Source: CAVUNY01 sp963843535
GTDB taxonomy: Bacteria; Chloroflexota; Anaerolineae; Anaerolineales; Anaerolineaceae
DNA length: 64,000 bases
NCBI GenBank assembly: GCA_963843535.1
Contig: CAWJKU010000002.1
Span: 496,001-560,000, forward strand
Direction: 5' to 3'
In this document: positions 51,127 to 59,539 of the stretch, in pieces
How positions within the stretch are numbered: the stretch's first letter is position 1
How the letters are laid out: the number at the start of each line of letters is the position of its first letter
The notes under the pieces: model-generated
Seen by the model: only the letters and a program-made list of their open reading frames with translations
The model's database searches: none
What the model was told of the DNA's origin: nothing
Position numbers and translations under genes: made by a program

Positions 51127-52329
51127 ATGGGGACTACTTATACAGGGGCTACCAAAGTAAATATCCAACATTTATATACCATCAGTCAGAAAGTAACCCA
51201 GACCCTTGACTGGAAGCCTGCTTTGGATGAGATTGTTACGCTGTGCCGCACCGTTTTTATATTTGACAACCTGGTTGTGTATCTCAACACACCACCAAAA
51301 TATGTAAGTGAGGTTGTCTATGCCCGGGCTGCCGGCCGCGGGCGTTCTGCCGAAGCCGATATGTCGTGGGGAGAGACGGTTGCATCTGCGGTGATACAGA
51401 ACAATTCAACAGTGCTCCAGGAACCTCCGGTTGATGAATCAAAGAATAGAATGGAACGCCCCTATTTGTTGGGAATACCTCTGAATATCGGGGGAAAGAC
51501 AATAGGCGCTTTTATCCTCATTCGTTTTGGGGGTCCTGCATATCTTGCGGCTGATATCGAATTAGCCGATTTTATTGCCCAGCAAATTTCTTTGCTCATC
51601 GAACGCCAAAGCCTCCAGGAAGAATACCGCCTGCTGGAGGAACAACAACAGCAGTACCGTCTCCAGGATGATTTTGTATCCACGATCACCCATGAATTGC
51701 GTAATCCTTTGGGATTTATCAAAGGGTATACTACCACTTTACTGCGTTCAGACACCCAATGGGATCAGGCCATTACCCAGGAGTTTTTGAACATCATCGA
51801 CCAGGAAACGGATCGTTTACAGGAGTTGATCGATAACCTGCTCGATTCTGCCCGGCTGCAGTCCGGCGAGATGCGCATGCAGTTCCAACCTGTGCGCCTC
51901 GATACAGTTCTTAACGATGTCATGCTTCGGGCCAGAATGCACCATCCAGACTTAGATATTCGTATGAATATCGAGAAATCAGTCCTCACTGTCCGCGGAG
52001 ATCCCCGTCGTCTGGCGCAGGTTTTCGAGAATATCATAGGAAATTCGATTAAATATGCACCGGGTTCATCAATCTTAATTACAATTAAACCAGAGACATC
52101 TGGCGTCAACCTGGAATTTCAGGATTATGGCCCAGGTATCCCCGAAAAGTATTTGCCGTTTGTGTTTAATCGTTTTTTTCGCAGTCCAGACGCTCCGAAC
52201 ATTCACGGATCCGGACTGGGATTGTATATTTGCAAGCAAATAATCCTGGCTCACAGCGGCCAAATTCAGGCTTCATCGGGTGATGGAAAAGGCACGATCA
52301 TTACCATCTTCCTGCCTTTTTCCGCTTGA
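51127..52329 (+). CDS. GAF-domain sensor histidine kinase
   Basis: The 400-residue cytoplasmic kinase starts at ATG 51127 with AGGAGG upstream. A GAF domain (about residues 15-160) is followed by a coiled linker EYRLLEEQQQQYRLQDDF, the H-box STITHELRNPLGFIKG, the N-box QVFENIIGNSIKYAPG, then YGPGIPEKYLPFVFNRF and HGSGLGLYICKQI. It comes 16 bases after the first kinase and just before the response regulator, so both kinases may feed it. Confidence 0.93.
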   Translation: MGTTYTGATKVNIQHLYTISQKVTQTLDWKPALDEIVTLCRTVFIFDNLVVYLNTPPKYVSEVVYARAAGRGRSAEADMSWGETVASAVIQNNSTVLQEPPVDESKNRMERPYLLGIPLNIGGKTIGAFILIRFGGPAYLAADIELADFIAQQISLLIERQSLQEEYRLLEEQQQQYRLQDDFVSTITHELRNPLGFIKGYTTTLLRSDTQWDQAITQEFLNIIDQETDRLQELIDNLLDSARLQSGEMRMQFQPVRLDTVLNDVMLRARMHHPDLDIRMNIEKSVLTVRGDPRRLAQVFENIIGNSIKYAPGSSILITIKPETSGVNLEFQDYGPGIPEKYLPFVFNRFFRSPDAPNIHGSGLGLYICKQIILAHSGQIQASSGDGKGTIITIFLPFSA

Positions 52330-52361
52330 CCAGCTGAAAATTGACCTATAGGAGGTAAAGG

Positions 52362-53058
52362 ATGACAAAAATTCTCGCCGTGGATGATGAACCACTATAC
52401 CAGCATCTTTTGAAAGTTAACCTGGAGAAAGAAGGGTATGAAGTGATAACTGCCAGTAATGGCGAAGAGGCACTCGAAATGGTTTCCAGCCGCCATCCTG
52501 ACCTGGTCATCATGGATATCATGATGCCCAAGTTGGACGGCCTGACCACCAGCGAACGAATCCGCCAGTTCTCAAACATTCCCATTGTTATTTTAACAGC
52601 CCGCGGAGAAGAACAGGACCGCGTCCGCGGACTTGAATATTGGGGCAGACGATTACGTGGTGAAACCATTTTCTGCCACAGAATTAGTGGCGCGTGTGCG
52701 CGCCGTATTGCGCCGCACGAGTAATGCCGAGCAAGCGACCCAAAACCGTTATTTCACCCACGGCAATCTAAAGATAGACTTTGCGCGGGCGGAAGTATGG
52801 AAAGATTCCAAACCGGTATTCCTTTCAGCAACCGAATACCGCCTGCTCATCCAATTTGCCCATCATGTCGGCCAGGTTCTGACTGCAGAAGAATTACTTA
52901 TGGCAATTTGGGGGCCGCAGTACCGTGAGGATAAAGAAATTTTATGGGTCAGCATCGCCCGTTTACGGCAAAAACTGGAAGATAATCCCCATTCTCCCCA
53001 GCATATCGTCACCCGGGCTGGATTGGGGTATCTCATGCCGCCAGTAGAAAGGGATTAG
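52362..53058 (+). CDS. OmpR-family response regulator, frameshifted
   Basis: The receiver keeps the acidic pair D8-D9, phosphoacceptor D52 in IMDIMMPKLDG and ILTARGEEQDRVRGL. After CTT at 52632 the frame breaks; shifting by one base gives NIGADDYVVKPFSATELVAR, with the conserved lysine. The winged-helix DNA-binding domain (FLSATEYRLLIQFAHHVGQ and the ending HIVTRAGLGYLMP) follows, to the stop at 53058. Corrected length is about 231. It is the probable output of the two kinases just upstream. The break is likely a sequence error, since both halves are well conserved. Confidence 0.9.
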
Positions 53059-53059
53059 C

Positions 53060-53350
53060 ATGGTCTCTCATACCGACGAAAAAGGAAAATTATTTACACC
53101 GGTCGTTACCAAAACACCGATCCCGGTTATTGTCCAAATGCCAGTGCACCGCGTCGAAGGCAATATTCACATCCGCCCCGATGAACGGATCATTGATGAA
53201 ATCGACCGCTCAGAACCATTTCTTCCTGTGACTGAGGCTGTCATTTACAATCCTGACGGCACCATTTTTGCTTCCACCCATTTTGTCGCCCTCAACCGGT
53301 CACAAATTAGCTGGATACTGCCTGTTGACGAAATGATCACCCAATCCTGA
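53060..53350 (+). CDS. Small protein of unknown function between the regulator and CpaF
   Basis: I cannot name this 96-residue protein. It has alternating strands: IPVIVQMPVHRVEGNIHIRP, DERIIDEIDRSEPFLPVTEA, then VIYNPDGTIFASTHFVALNR. The end ISWILPVDEM is also strand-like. No signal peptide or cysteine is present. It begins one base after the regulator stop and ends one base before the CpaF start, so it is tightly coupled with both and probably shares their job. Confidence 0.75.
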   Translation: MVSHTDEKGKLFTPVVTKTPIPVIVQMPVHRVEGNIHIRPDERIIDEIDRSEPFLPVTEAVIYNPDGTIFASTHFVALNRSQISWILPVDEMITQS

Positions 53351-53351
53351 T

Positions 53352-54665
53352 ATGCCAAACATTGATCGATCCGCTATATCTTCCAACGACCTTATTAAAC
53401 TAAAGAATTATTTGATCAGCGCAGTTTCGCGTGAAGTGGACAGCCGCGGATTAACCGCTGTAAAAAGGCGCGAATTGGTAGACGAAATCCTCAAGCAAGC
53501 CTACCAGCAGTCACATGTAAACCTGGCTACGCCTATCCGCGAACAATTGTTTCACGACATCGTTAATGAACTCCTCGGATTTGGTCCGCTCCAGCCATTG
53601 CTGGATGATCCCAGCATTTCTGAAGTAATGGTCAACGGTTCGAAAAATGTGTATGTTGAAAGAGATGGCAAGCTAATCCGCACCAATATTGTGTTTGACG
53701 ATGACGACCAGGTATTGCGCGTGATCGATCGGATCATCCTGCCGCTGGGAAGAAGAATTGACTCAGACAGCCCGACCGTAGATGCTCGCTTGCCAGACGG
53801 CTCGCGTGTAAACGCGGTGATCCCTCCCTGTGCCATTGATGGCCCGTCGATAACCATCCGAAAATTTCAAAAAGGGAAACTCTCCATTGACCAGTTGATC
53901 GAATTCGGTTCGATCACCCGCGGTATGGCTGATTTTATCCGTGCATGCGTAATTTCACGGTTTAATGTCATTATCTCAGGCGGAACGGGCTCCGGGAAAA
54001 CCACCCTGTTGAATGTGCTATCAGGTTTCATCCCTGAGGAAGAACGAATAGTAACCATCGAAGATGCCGCCGAACTACGTTTGCAGCAGGAACATGTGGT
54101 CCGCCTGGAAACCAAATCCCCTGATTTGGAAGGCAAGAATTCAGTTAATGTACGGGACCTGGTGCGCAACTCGTTGCGCATGCGCCCGGACCGGATTATC
54201 GTCGGTGAGGTCCGCGGCGGCGAAGCCCTGGATATGCTGCAAGCCATGAATACCGGGCACGATGGATCAATGACCACGTTGCATGCCAATTCCCCGCGTG
54301 ATTCCATTTCTCGGTTGGAAACGATGTGCTTGATGGCAGGTATGGAACTACCGTTGAGGGTGATCCGTGAACAGATCGCCTCTGCCATCGATCTGGTCAT
54401 TCAACAATCGCGCCTGAAAGGCGGAATGCGGAAGGTAACCTCCATTTCCGAAATATCGGGCATGGAAGGGGAAATTGTGGTTATGACCGAAATCTTCCGT
54501 TTCGAGCAAACCGGTACAAGCGCTGAAGGAAATGTGATTGGCAACCTCAAACCAACCGGAATCCGGCCTTTATTCACCCCACGCCTGGAACAGGCTGGTT
54601 TCAGACTTGGTCCCGAGGTGTTTGGGGCGAATGTTGCCGAGATGTTATCAAACCGGCGCCGGTAA
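53352..54665 (+). CDS. cpaF: CpaF/TadA-family secretion ATPase
   Basis: The 437-residue ATPase has the CpaF N-terminal region (ELLGFGPLQPLLDDPSISEV with the VMVNG block), Walker A ISGGTGSGKTTLLN, an Asp box region ERIVTIEDAAELRLQ, and the His box MTTLHANSPRDSISRLE. It powers Tad/Flp pilus assembly or type II secretion in known systems. No TadB/TadC, pilin or CpaE gene follows, so the rest of the machine must lie elsewhere, or CpaF has a separate role here. It ends the two-component operon. Confidence 0.93.
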   Translation: MPNIDRSAISSNDLIKLKNYLISAVSREVDSRGLTAVKRRELVDEILKQAYQQSHVNLATPIREQLFHDIVNELLGFGPLQPLLDDPSISEVMVNGSKNVYVERDGKLIRTNIVFDDDDQVLRVIDRIILPLGRRIDSDSPTVDARLPDGSRVNAVIPPCAIDGPSITIRKFQKGKLSIDQLIEFGSITRGMADFIRACVISRFNVIISGGTGSGKTTLLNVLSGFIPEEERIVTIEDAAELRLQQEHVVRLETKSPDLEGKNSVNVRDLVRNSLRMRPDRIIVGEVRGGEALDMLQAMNTGHDGSMTTLHANSPRDSISRLETMCLMAGMELPLRVIREQIASAIDLVIQQSRLKGGMRKVTSISEISGMEGEIVVMTEIFRFEQTGTSAEGNVIGNLKPTGIRPLFTPRLEQAGFRLGPEVFGANVAEMLSNRRR

Positions 54666-54703
54666 TATATACTTCCAGAACAATTAAGATATGGGAGAGG
54701 TAG

Positions 54704-55387
54704 ATGATGAATAAACAACAGCAGCTTTTTCAGATTCGAACCCGTAAGTTGGGTCTGTTAATGTCTGATGCGCGCAGCGTCAATCGCAGGACAGTTGAAG
54801 AAACCGCTGCTGCGATCGGTGTATCCACAGAGGAGTTACAGACATTTGAAAAGGGACTCAAGGCGCCGTCTCTACCCGTATTGGAAAATCTTGCATTTTT
54901 CTTGAATGTGCCCATCGATCACTTCTGGTCAAACGAGATATTGAGTGGAAGTCATGTGGAAGAGCCGATCAAGCAAAAAGAACGCCTGCGCCGGCTGCGC
55001 GACCGAATCATTGGCGCCTCCATTCGCATTCACCGCACCCAGTTAAACTTCTCATTACATGAGGTTTCAGCCGCGACATCAATCGCAGAAGAACAAATGG
55101 CGAGATATGAGCTGGGTGAGGAAGCTATCCCACTGCCAGAATTGGAATTAATCGCGAAGACGTTCGACGTGGGTATTGAAGAATTTTTCGATAAAAAGGG
55201 ACCCATTGGTGAGTGGCGGACCAGGCAAATTGCACAGAACGAATTTCTCGATCTTCCAGTAGATTTGCGTGAATTTGTGTGCAGACCCGTCAATAAGCCT
55301 TACTTGAATCTGGCTATGCGCCTCAGTCAGCTATCTGTGGATAAACTGCGCGGTGTGGCTGAAGGATTATTGGAGATCACCTACTGA
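54704..55387 (+). CDS. XRE-type regulator with two helix-turn-helix domains
   Basis: The 227-residue protein holds two HTH_3-like domains in tandem. The first, about residues 13-75, has VEETAAAIGVSTEELQTFEKG; the second, about 93-160, has FSLHEVSAATSIAEEQMARYE. The C-terminal third is unassigned (IAQNEFLDLPVDLREFVCRP). It may bind a long or two-part site. GGAGAGG precedes the ATG. It begins 38 bases after CpaF and is followed by a TPR gene after 4 bases. Confidence 0.85.
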   Translation: MMNKQQQLFQIRTRKLGLLMSDARSVNRRTVEETAAAIGVSTEELQTFEKGLKAPSLPVLENLAFFLNVPIDHFWSNEILSGSHVEEPIKQKERLRRLRDRIIGASIRIHRTQLNFSLHEVSAATSIAEEQMARYELGEEAIPLPELELIAKTFDVGIEEFFDKKGPIGEWRTRQIAQNEFLDLPVDLREFVCRPVNKPYLNLAMRLSQLSVDKLRGVAEGLLEITY

Positions 55388-55391
55388 AACT

Positions 55392-55931
55392 ATGGATGCC
55401 TTTTCACTTCCTCAGATGGTTGAAAAAGCGAAATCTGCCTATGATACGGAGGATTTTGAAGAGGCTGCTCGTTGGTATGACAGAGCTGGCAATCAATATA
55501 CTATCGATCTGGATCCAATCAATGCTGCTGAAATGGCAAATAACCGCAGCGTTTGTTTGCTTCGCAGCGGGAATCCCCAGGCAGCCCTGGCTGCCTCTAG
55601 AGGAACCGAGAAAATCTTTGCCAAAGCAGGAGACATTCGCCGGCAGGCGATGGCTTTGGGAAATCAGGCAGCCGCGGTAGATGCTATGCAAAGAGTCGAC
55701 GAAGCGATCTCTTTATATCAGCAATCGAACGAACTGCTGAAGCAAATTAACGACCATGATTTAAGAATGTACGTTTTACAAAGCCTGTCTGGCCTCCAAC
55801 TCAAACGCCGGCAGTACTTGCAGGCTTTGGCGACCATGCAGGCTGCTTTAGATATTAAACAGAAGCTCACTCTCCGTGAACGGATTTTGAAGAAACTGCT
55901 GAAAATTGTCTTTAGTTTATTAGGCCGTTAA
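55392..55931 (+). CDS. TPR-repeat protein
   Basis: The 179-residue protein contains at least three tetratricopeptide-like repeats, seen as AYDTEDFEEAARWYDRAG, VCLLRSGNPQAALAASRG and ALGNQAAAVDAMQRVDEAIS, with further degenerate copies to about 150. It should be a cytoplasmic scaffold. It is cotranscribed with the XRE regulator before it and GNAT protein after it (1-base gap). The partner is not evident. Confidence 0.82.
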   Translation: MDAFSLPQMVEKAKSAYDTEDFEEAARWYDRAGNQYTIDLDPINAAEMANNRSVCLLRSGNPQAALAASRGTEKIFAKAGDIRRQAMALGNQAAAVDAMQRVDEAISLYQQSNELLKQINDHDLRMYVLQSLSGLQLKRRQYLQALATMQAALDIKQKLTLRERILKKLLKIVFSLLGR

Positions 55932-55932
55932 A

Positions 55933-56790
55933 ATGTCAACCCTTCCTATGGTGCGGCAGATCACCGCTGCCGATATCACCAGCCTTTCCTCCCTTATCAA
56001 CACCGCCGAATATGTTCACCGCCACCTTGATTGGCGCAGCCCGATCGATTGGGCCGGGTCATATCCTTTTTTGGGGATTGAGCGCGAGAGCCATTTGTTA
56101 TCCGCTCTGGCATGCCCATATGTCCATAACTCTGCAGGTTGGATTCGATTATTTGCTTTCTTAAATTGGAATTCAACCCAATTGCGCGATTCCTGGAATC
56201 TCTTGTTCCGACAATTGTTGGATACCAACATCTTCCCACCAGGATATATTTTAGCTGGATTAGGTCTCAATTCCTGGTTTGCAGACTTGCTGATCGGCTC
56301 AGGTTTTTTACTACGCCAACATATCGTTGTGCTCCAGTGGCTTGATACAATACCCCAACCTGTTCCGATTCCGGCTGAGGTAATAATTCGCCCCATGCAG
56401 CAGAGAGATCTGGATCTGGTTTTATCAGTGGATAATCTTGCATTTGAACATATCTGGCAGCATACGCGAGAAGAATTAGGCTTTGCTTTTCTACAAGCCT
56501 CATACGCGACCGTAGCCGAAATGGATGAAGAAATCGTTGGATACCAGATTTCGACCGGCACACAATTTCACGCGCACCTCGCTCGCCTGGCGGTGGATCC
56601 GGGTATGCAAAGGCTTTCAATTGGATATGGCCTGGTTCATGATATGTTGTGTCATTTTAAGGATGCTGAGATTTCAAATATTACAGTCAACACGCAAAGT
56701 GATAATTACAGTTCTTTGGCTCTGTACAAAAAAATCGGCTTTCACCGTACAGGTGATGAGTTTCCGGTATACACCTTCTCCATTGATTAA
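55933..56790 (+). CDS. GNAT-family N-acetyltransferase (possibly RimI-like C-terminal domain)
   Basis: The 285-residue protein has an N-terminal half of unclear type and a C-terminal GNAT domain (about residues 148-285). The latter shows VIIRPMQQRDLDLVLSVDN, then HLARLAVDPGMQRLSIGYGL, which holds the acetyl-CoA pyrophosphate loop (Q/R-x-x-G-x-G/A equivalent), and YSSLALYKKIGFHRTGDEF. The N-terminal part may be a second, decayed GNAT fold. The substrate is unknown. It ends the regulator-TPR group. Confidence 0.85.
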   Translation: MSTLPMVRQITAADITSLSSLINTAEYVHRHLDWRSPIDWAGSYPFLGIERESHLLSALACPYVHNSAGWIRLFAFLNWNSTQLRDSWNLLFRQLLDTNIFPPGYILAGLGLNSWFADLLIGSGFLLRQHIVVLQWLDTIPQPVPIPAEVIIRPMQQRDLDLVLSVDNLAFEHIWQHTREELGFAFLQASYATVAEMDEEIVGYQISTGTQFHAHLARLAVDPGMQRLSIGYGLVHDMLCHFKDAEISNITVNTQSDNYSSLALYKKIGFHRTGDEFPVYTFSID

Positions 56791-56871
56791 AAGAAATTTA
56801 GAGTTTTTACATTAATTTCAAAAGGCGGATAAAATGAGCCCTTACCGCTTTATTAATCGTGGAGAATACAC

Positions 56872-57609
56872 ATGCCGAAAAGCGAATCGCCCAAAAAACG
56901 CCCTGGTGAAATGAGCAAACGAGATGAGATCAAATCACGGCGAAAACGTGAAGAGAGAAAACGACAGCTTGTACCAATCGTGCTGATCAGCCTGGCGGCA
57001 GTTGTTCTGGTTGTTCTGCTCATCCTGCCCAATTTGCTGCCCAAACCTGTCAACAGCAGACCGTTGGAAAGCGGCACAAACATGGGGAATCCAAATGCTG
57101 CGGTTGTTGTGGAAGAATTTGCCGATTTCCAATGCCCTTCGTGTGCCTATTTCTTTAACGATTATGAGCCCAACATTGTACAGAAGTATGTCAGCACCGG
57201 TCTAATCTATTTTAAGTTCGTTCCGTTCAGTTTTTTGGGTCCCGAATCGATTGCCGCAGCCCAGGCTGCGTATTGCGCAAACGATCAAGGTAAATTCTGG
57301 CAGTACCACGACACCCTGTATGTCAACCAAAAAGGCGAAAACCAGGGATGGTTCAGCACTGCCAGGTTGGTGGATTTCGCGAAAACCTTGAGCCTGGATA
57401 CTACTCAGTTCAAAACCTGCCTTGACACCGAAAAATATAAACAGAAGGTACAGGACGACCTGGAATACGGCAAACAGAAAGGCATCGACCGCACACCTTC
57501 TTTCCTGGTCAACGGACGCCTGGTCTATGCCGATACGGTTACCGCAGTGATCGAATCGGAGATAAAGGCCAAAGCCACTACTGGTGCCAGCCCAACCGTC
57601 ACAAAATAA
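56872..57609 (+). CDS. DsbA-like thioredoxin-fold protein, membrane-anchored
   Basis: The 245-residue protein has a basic cytoplasmic N-terminus (KRDEIKSRRKREERKRQL), one anchor helix (VPIVLISLAAVVLVVLLIL) and an extracytoplasmic DsbA/thioredoxin_4 domain. The active site is FADFQCPSCAYF (CPSC), and the cis-proline loop lies in IDRTPSFLVNG. It would make or shuffle disulfides outside the cell. No DsbB-like gene is adjacent. It is followed by a strong bidirectional terminator. Confidence 0.92.
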   Translation: MPKSESPKKRPGEMSKRDEIKSRRKREERKRQLVPIVLISLAAVVLVVLLILPNLLPKPVNSRPLESGTNMGNPNAAVVVEEFADFQCPSCAYFFNDYEPNIVQKYVSTGLIYFKFVPFSFLGPESIAAAQAAYCANDQGKFWQYHDTLYVNQKGENQGWFSTARLVDFAKTLSLDTTQFKTCLDTEKYKQKVQDDLEYGKQKGIDRTPSFLVNGRLVYADTVTAVIESEIKAKATTGASPTVTK

Positions 57610-57616
57610 TAACCAT

Positions 57617-57648
57617 AAAAAAAGACCGGCAGCGTCGGTCTTTTTTTT
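57617..57648. terminator. Bidirectional rho-independent terminator
   Basis: A-run plus GACCG (57617-57628) pairs with CGGTC plus T-run (57636-57648). It separates the DsbA-like gene from the converging DUF554 gene and serves both. Confidence 0.92.
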
Positions 57649-57673
57649 ATTTTTTTGTGAATTCGAACTGACG

Positions 57674-58375
57674 TTATTTGAATAAGGTAAGCATTGCCAC
57701 AATCCCTGGGGCTACAACAAGCGCAGGCAAAAAATTCCCGGTTCGGATCGGCTTTATCTCCAGTAAGCCGCTGATTGCTATCGCCATCAAGATTAAACCG
57801 CCTACCGCGCTCATTTCATTCATCATGGTAGGGGTGACTACTGACTGGACTTGACTGGCCAGTAAAGTGATCCCACCCTGGTATACCACCATCGGCAAAA
57901 TAGAAAAAAGCACCCCAATCCCCAGGCTGGATGCAAAAGCCAGAGATGCAAAACCGTCCAGGGTGGCTTTTACAGCCAGGATTTTATATGTGCCGGTTAA
58001 TCCATCTTCTATCGATCCAAGGATTGTCATCGGACCGACGCAAAAAACTAAAGATGCCGTCAAGAACCCTTTGATAAATCTGGCTTGATCTTCGTTTCCG
58101 CCGTGCATAAACTTACGTTCCAGCCATTTTCCCAAGGTCTGCAACCCATCCTCTATTTTCCACCATTCACCCAACAAGGCGCCGATCAATAAACTACCTA
58201 ATGCCACCAGCACATCCTCAGTTTTTAAGAACATCTGGATACCCAGGCCAAAAGTAAACAATCCTAATCCAGCTACCACAGTCTGGCGAAATCGTCCTGG
58301 AAAACGCGCTCCTAAAAATGTCCCCAGAATGCTTCCTACTACAACTGTGATGATATTGATAATCGTTCCAGTCAA
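57674..58375 (-). CDS. DUF554 family membrane protein
   Basis: The 233-residue protein has six or seven membrane helices. Family marks are the start MTGTIINIITVVVGSILGTF with an early glycine-rich turn, IEDGLQTLGKWLE, FLTASLVFCVGPMTILGSIEDGL and SSLGIGVLFSILPMVVYQG. DUF554 (YdfK/YqgA-like) proteins have no agreed function. It starts one base before the end of the cobalamin adenosyltransferase gene (58377) and is its downstream partner. Confidence 0.92.
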   Translation of the reverse strand: MTGTIINIITVVVGSILGTFLGARFPGRFRQTVVAGLGLFTFGLGIQMFLKTEDVLVALGSLLIGALLGEWWKIEDGLQTLGKWLERKFMHGGNEDQARFIKGFLTASLVFCVGPMTILGSIEDGLTGTYKILAVKATLDGFASLAFASSLGIGVLFSILPMVVYQGGITLLASQVQSVVTPTMMNEMSAVGGLILMAIAISGLLEIKPIRTGNFLPALVVAPGIVAMLTLFK

Positions 58376-58376
58376 A

Positions 58377-58928
58377 TTAAACTTCTTTCGCCAACGTGGG
58401 CTTTTCTATACCGGCTGCCTGGTTTTCGCGCAGTTCCAGGACGAATAATAAGGAGGATAACCGGTTCAGGTAGCGCAATAAATCCGGATTTGAAATATCC
58501 CCACGATGGGCTAATTCGGCGATTCTACGTTCTGCCCGGCGCACAATCGTCCTCGCCAGGTCGAGGGCTGCGCCTGCCAGTGAATCGCCAGGAACGATAA
58601 ATTCCTTGGGTATTTCGACAGTCTTCTCAACTTTCATAATTCGCTGCTCAATCCAATCAATACTTTTCTGATCGATGGTGTGAAAGCGATCAATATTTTC
58701 TGGCGTCGCTGCTGTTTCAGCCATCAACCCGTACAATTGGCGCTGGATTAATATTAGGTAAGTCTTGCTTTCCGGAACCCGGCACTGCGCCCGGCTGATT
58801 CCAATGGCAGCTGTGGCTTCATCCAATGTGCCTAAAGTTTCCATCAGAAGATCATATTTGGGTATTCGCCCTTCACCCAATTGGCCTGTATAACCATCGT
58901 CTCCAGTGCGCGAGAAGAATGAAGGCAT
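58377..58928 (-). CDS. PduO-type cob(I)alamin adenosyltransferase
   Basis: The 183-residue enzyme adenosylates cob(I)alamin with ATP to form adenosylcobalamin. The N-terminal FFSRTGDDGYTGQLGEGR holds the ATP-binding T-G-D-x-G-x-T motif, and ALDLARTIVRRAERRIAEL holds the conserved RxxxRRxER region. The length is normal. It suggests that the organism uses adenosylcobalamin enzymes. It is followed by DUF554 and preceded by a gene of unknown function. Confidence 0.93.
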   Translation of the reverse strand: MPSFFSRTGDDGYTGQLGEGRIPKYDLLMETLGTLDEATAAIGISRAQCRVPESKTYLILIQRQLYGLMAETAATPENIDRFHTIDQKSIDWIEQRIMKVEKTVEIPKEFIVPGDSLAGAALDLARTIVRRAERRIAELAHRGDISNPDLLRYLNRLSSLLFVLELRENQAAGIEKPTLAKEV

Positions 58929-58939
58929 ATCCTATCCTT

Positions 58940-59500
58940 TCAAAACGGCTGTCCGATTATCACATATAGAAACCAGAAATCGGACCGGGGAAATGCACCT
59001 TCTAACCATTGCTCCCAAACAAATGGTCCAGGTTGAGATATCGAGCGAAGTTGGTCGTCGAGGATTTTTAGCCTCTGTCCGGCTTTAGGAACCGGATCCA
59101 ACAATTCTGCTTCTAACAATGTAAGCATAACCCGCCAGCGAACACTCCAGCTATATTGTTTACCTGCCTGGTTCCTGGATTGAATAAGTTCATCCATGTA
59201 ATTCGACCATAAGCGCAAACGCTGTGGAATTTCCTGCCCGATCCTTTTTTTCCATGCAGAATTCCAGCGCTGGCGGACCTCGGTTATCTCATTCAGCGCT
59301 GATCGAAGCTTCTCATCTGCTCTTTCTTCAAGAATACCTGCGGAATACCGTTTTAAGAAGAACAGTAGATACCCGGGGGTCAAAAGCGGCAATGATCCAG
59401 GCCCGTTTAATTGCCAGGTAGCTGCATCTGAAAGCAGATAATCGCGTAATTCAGCCGCAGCAGCGATCAGAAAGGCTCGCTCATCAGAATTCGCCGGCAT
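58940..59500 (-). CDS. Helical protein of unknown function
   Basis: I do not recognise this 186-residue protein. It is rich in long helices (FLIAAAAELRDYLL, ADEKLRSALNEITEVRQRWN, YMDELIQSRNQAGKQ) with no membrane segment or signal. Trp content is high near the C-terminus (FVWEQWLEGAFPRSDFWFLY). It is 11 bases upstream of the adenosyltransferase and likely cotranscribed. Confidence 0.65.
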   Translation of the reverse strand: MPANSDERAFLIAAAAELRDYLLSDAATWQLNGPGSLPLLTPGYLLFFLKRYSAGILEERADEKLRSALNEITEVRQRWNSAWKKRIGQEIPQRLRLWSNYMDELIQSRNQAGKQYSWSVRWRVMLTLLEAELLDPVPKAGQRLKILDDQLRSISQPGPFVWEQWLEGAFPRSDFWFLYVIIGQPF

Positions 59501-59539
59501 GATTATGCCTTCTCCATATGGAGGCGAAAAAAATAACGA

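Noticed and set aside
2179..52635. Programmed +1 frameshifting at CTT-GA sites
   Set aside because: The same CTT GAA or CTT GAT codon pairs are read normally in other genes here (for example glpK), and the affected genes are unrelated, so error or mutation is simpler.
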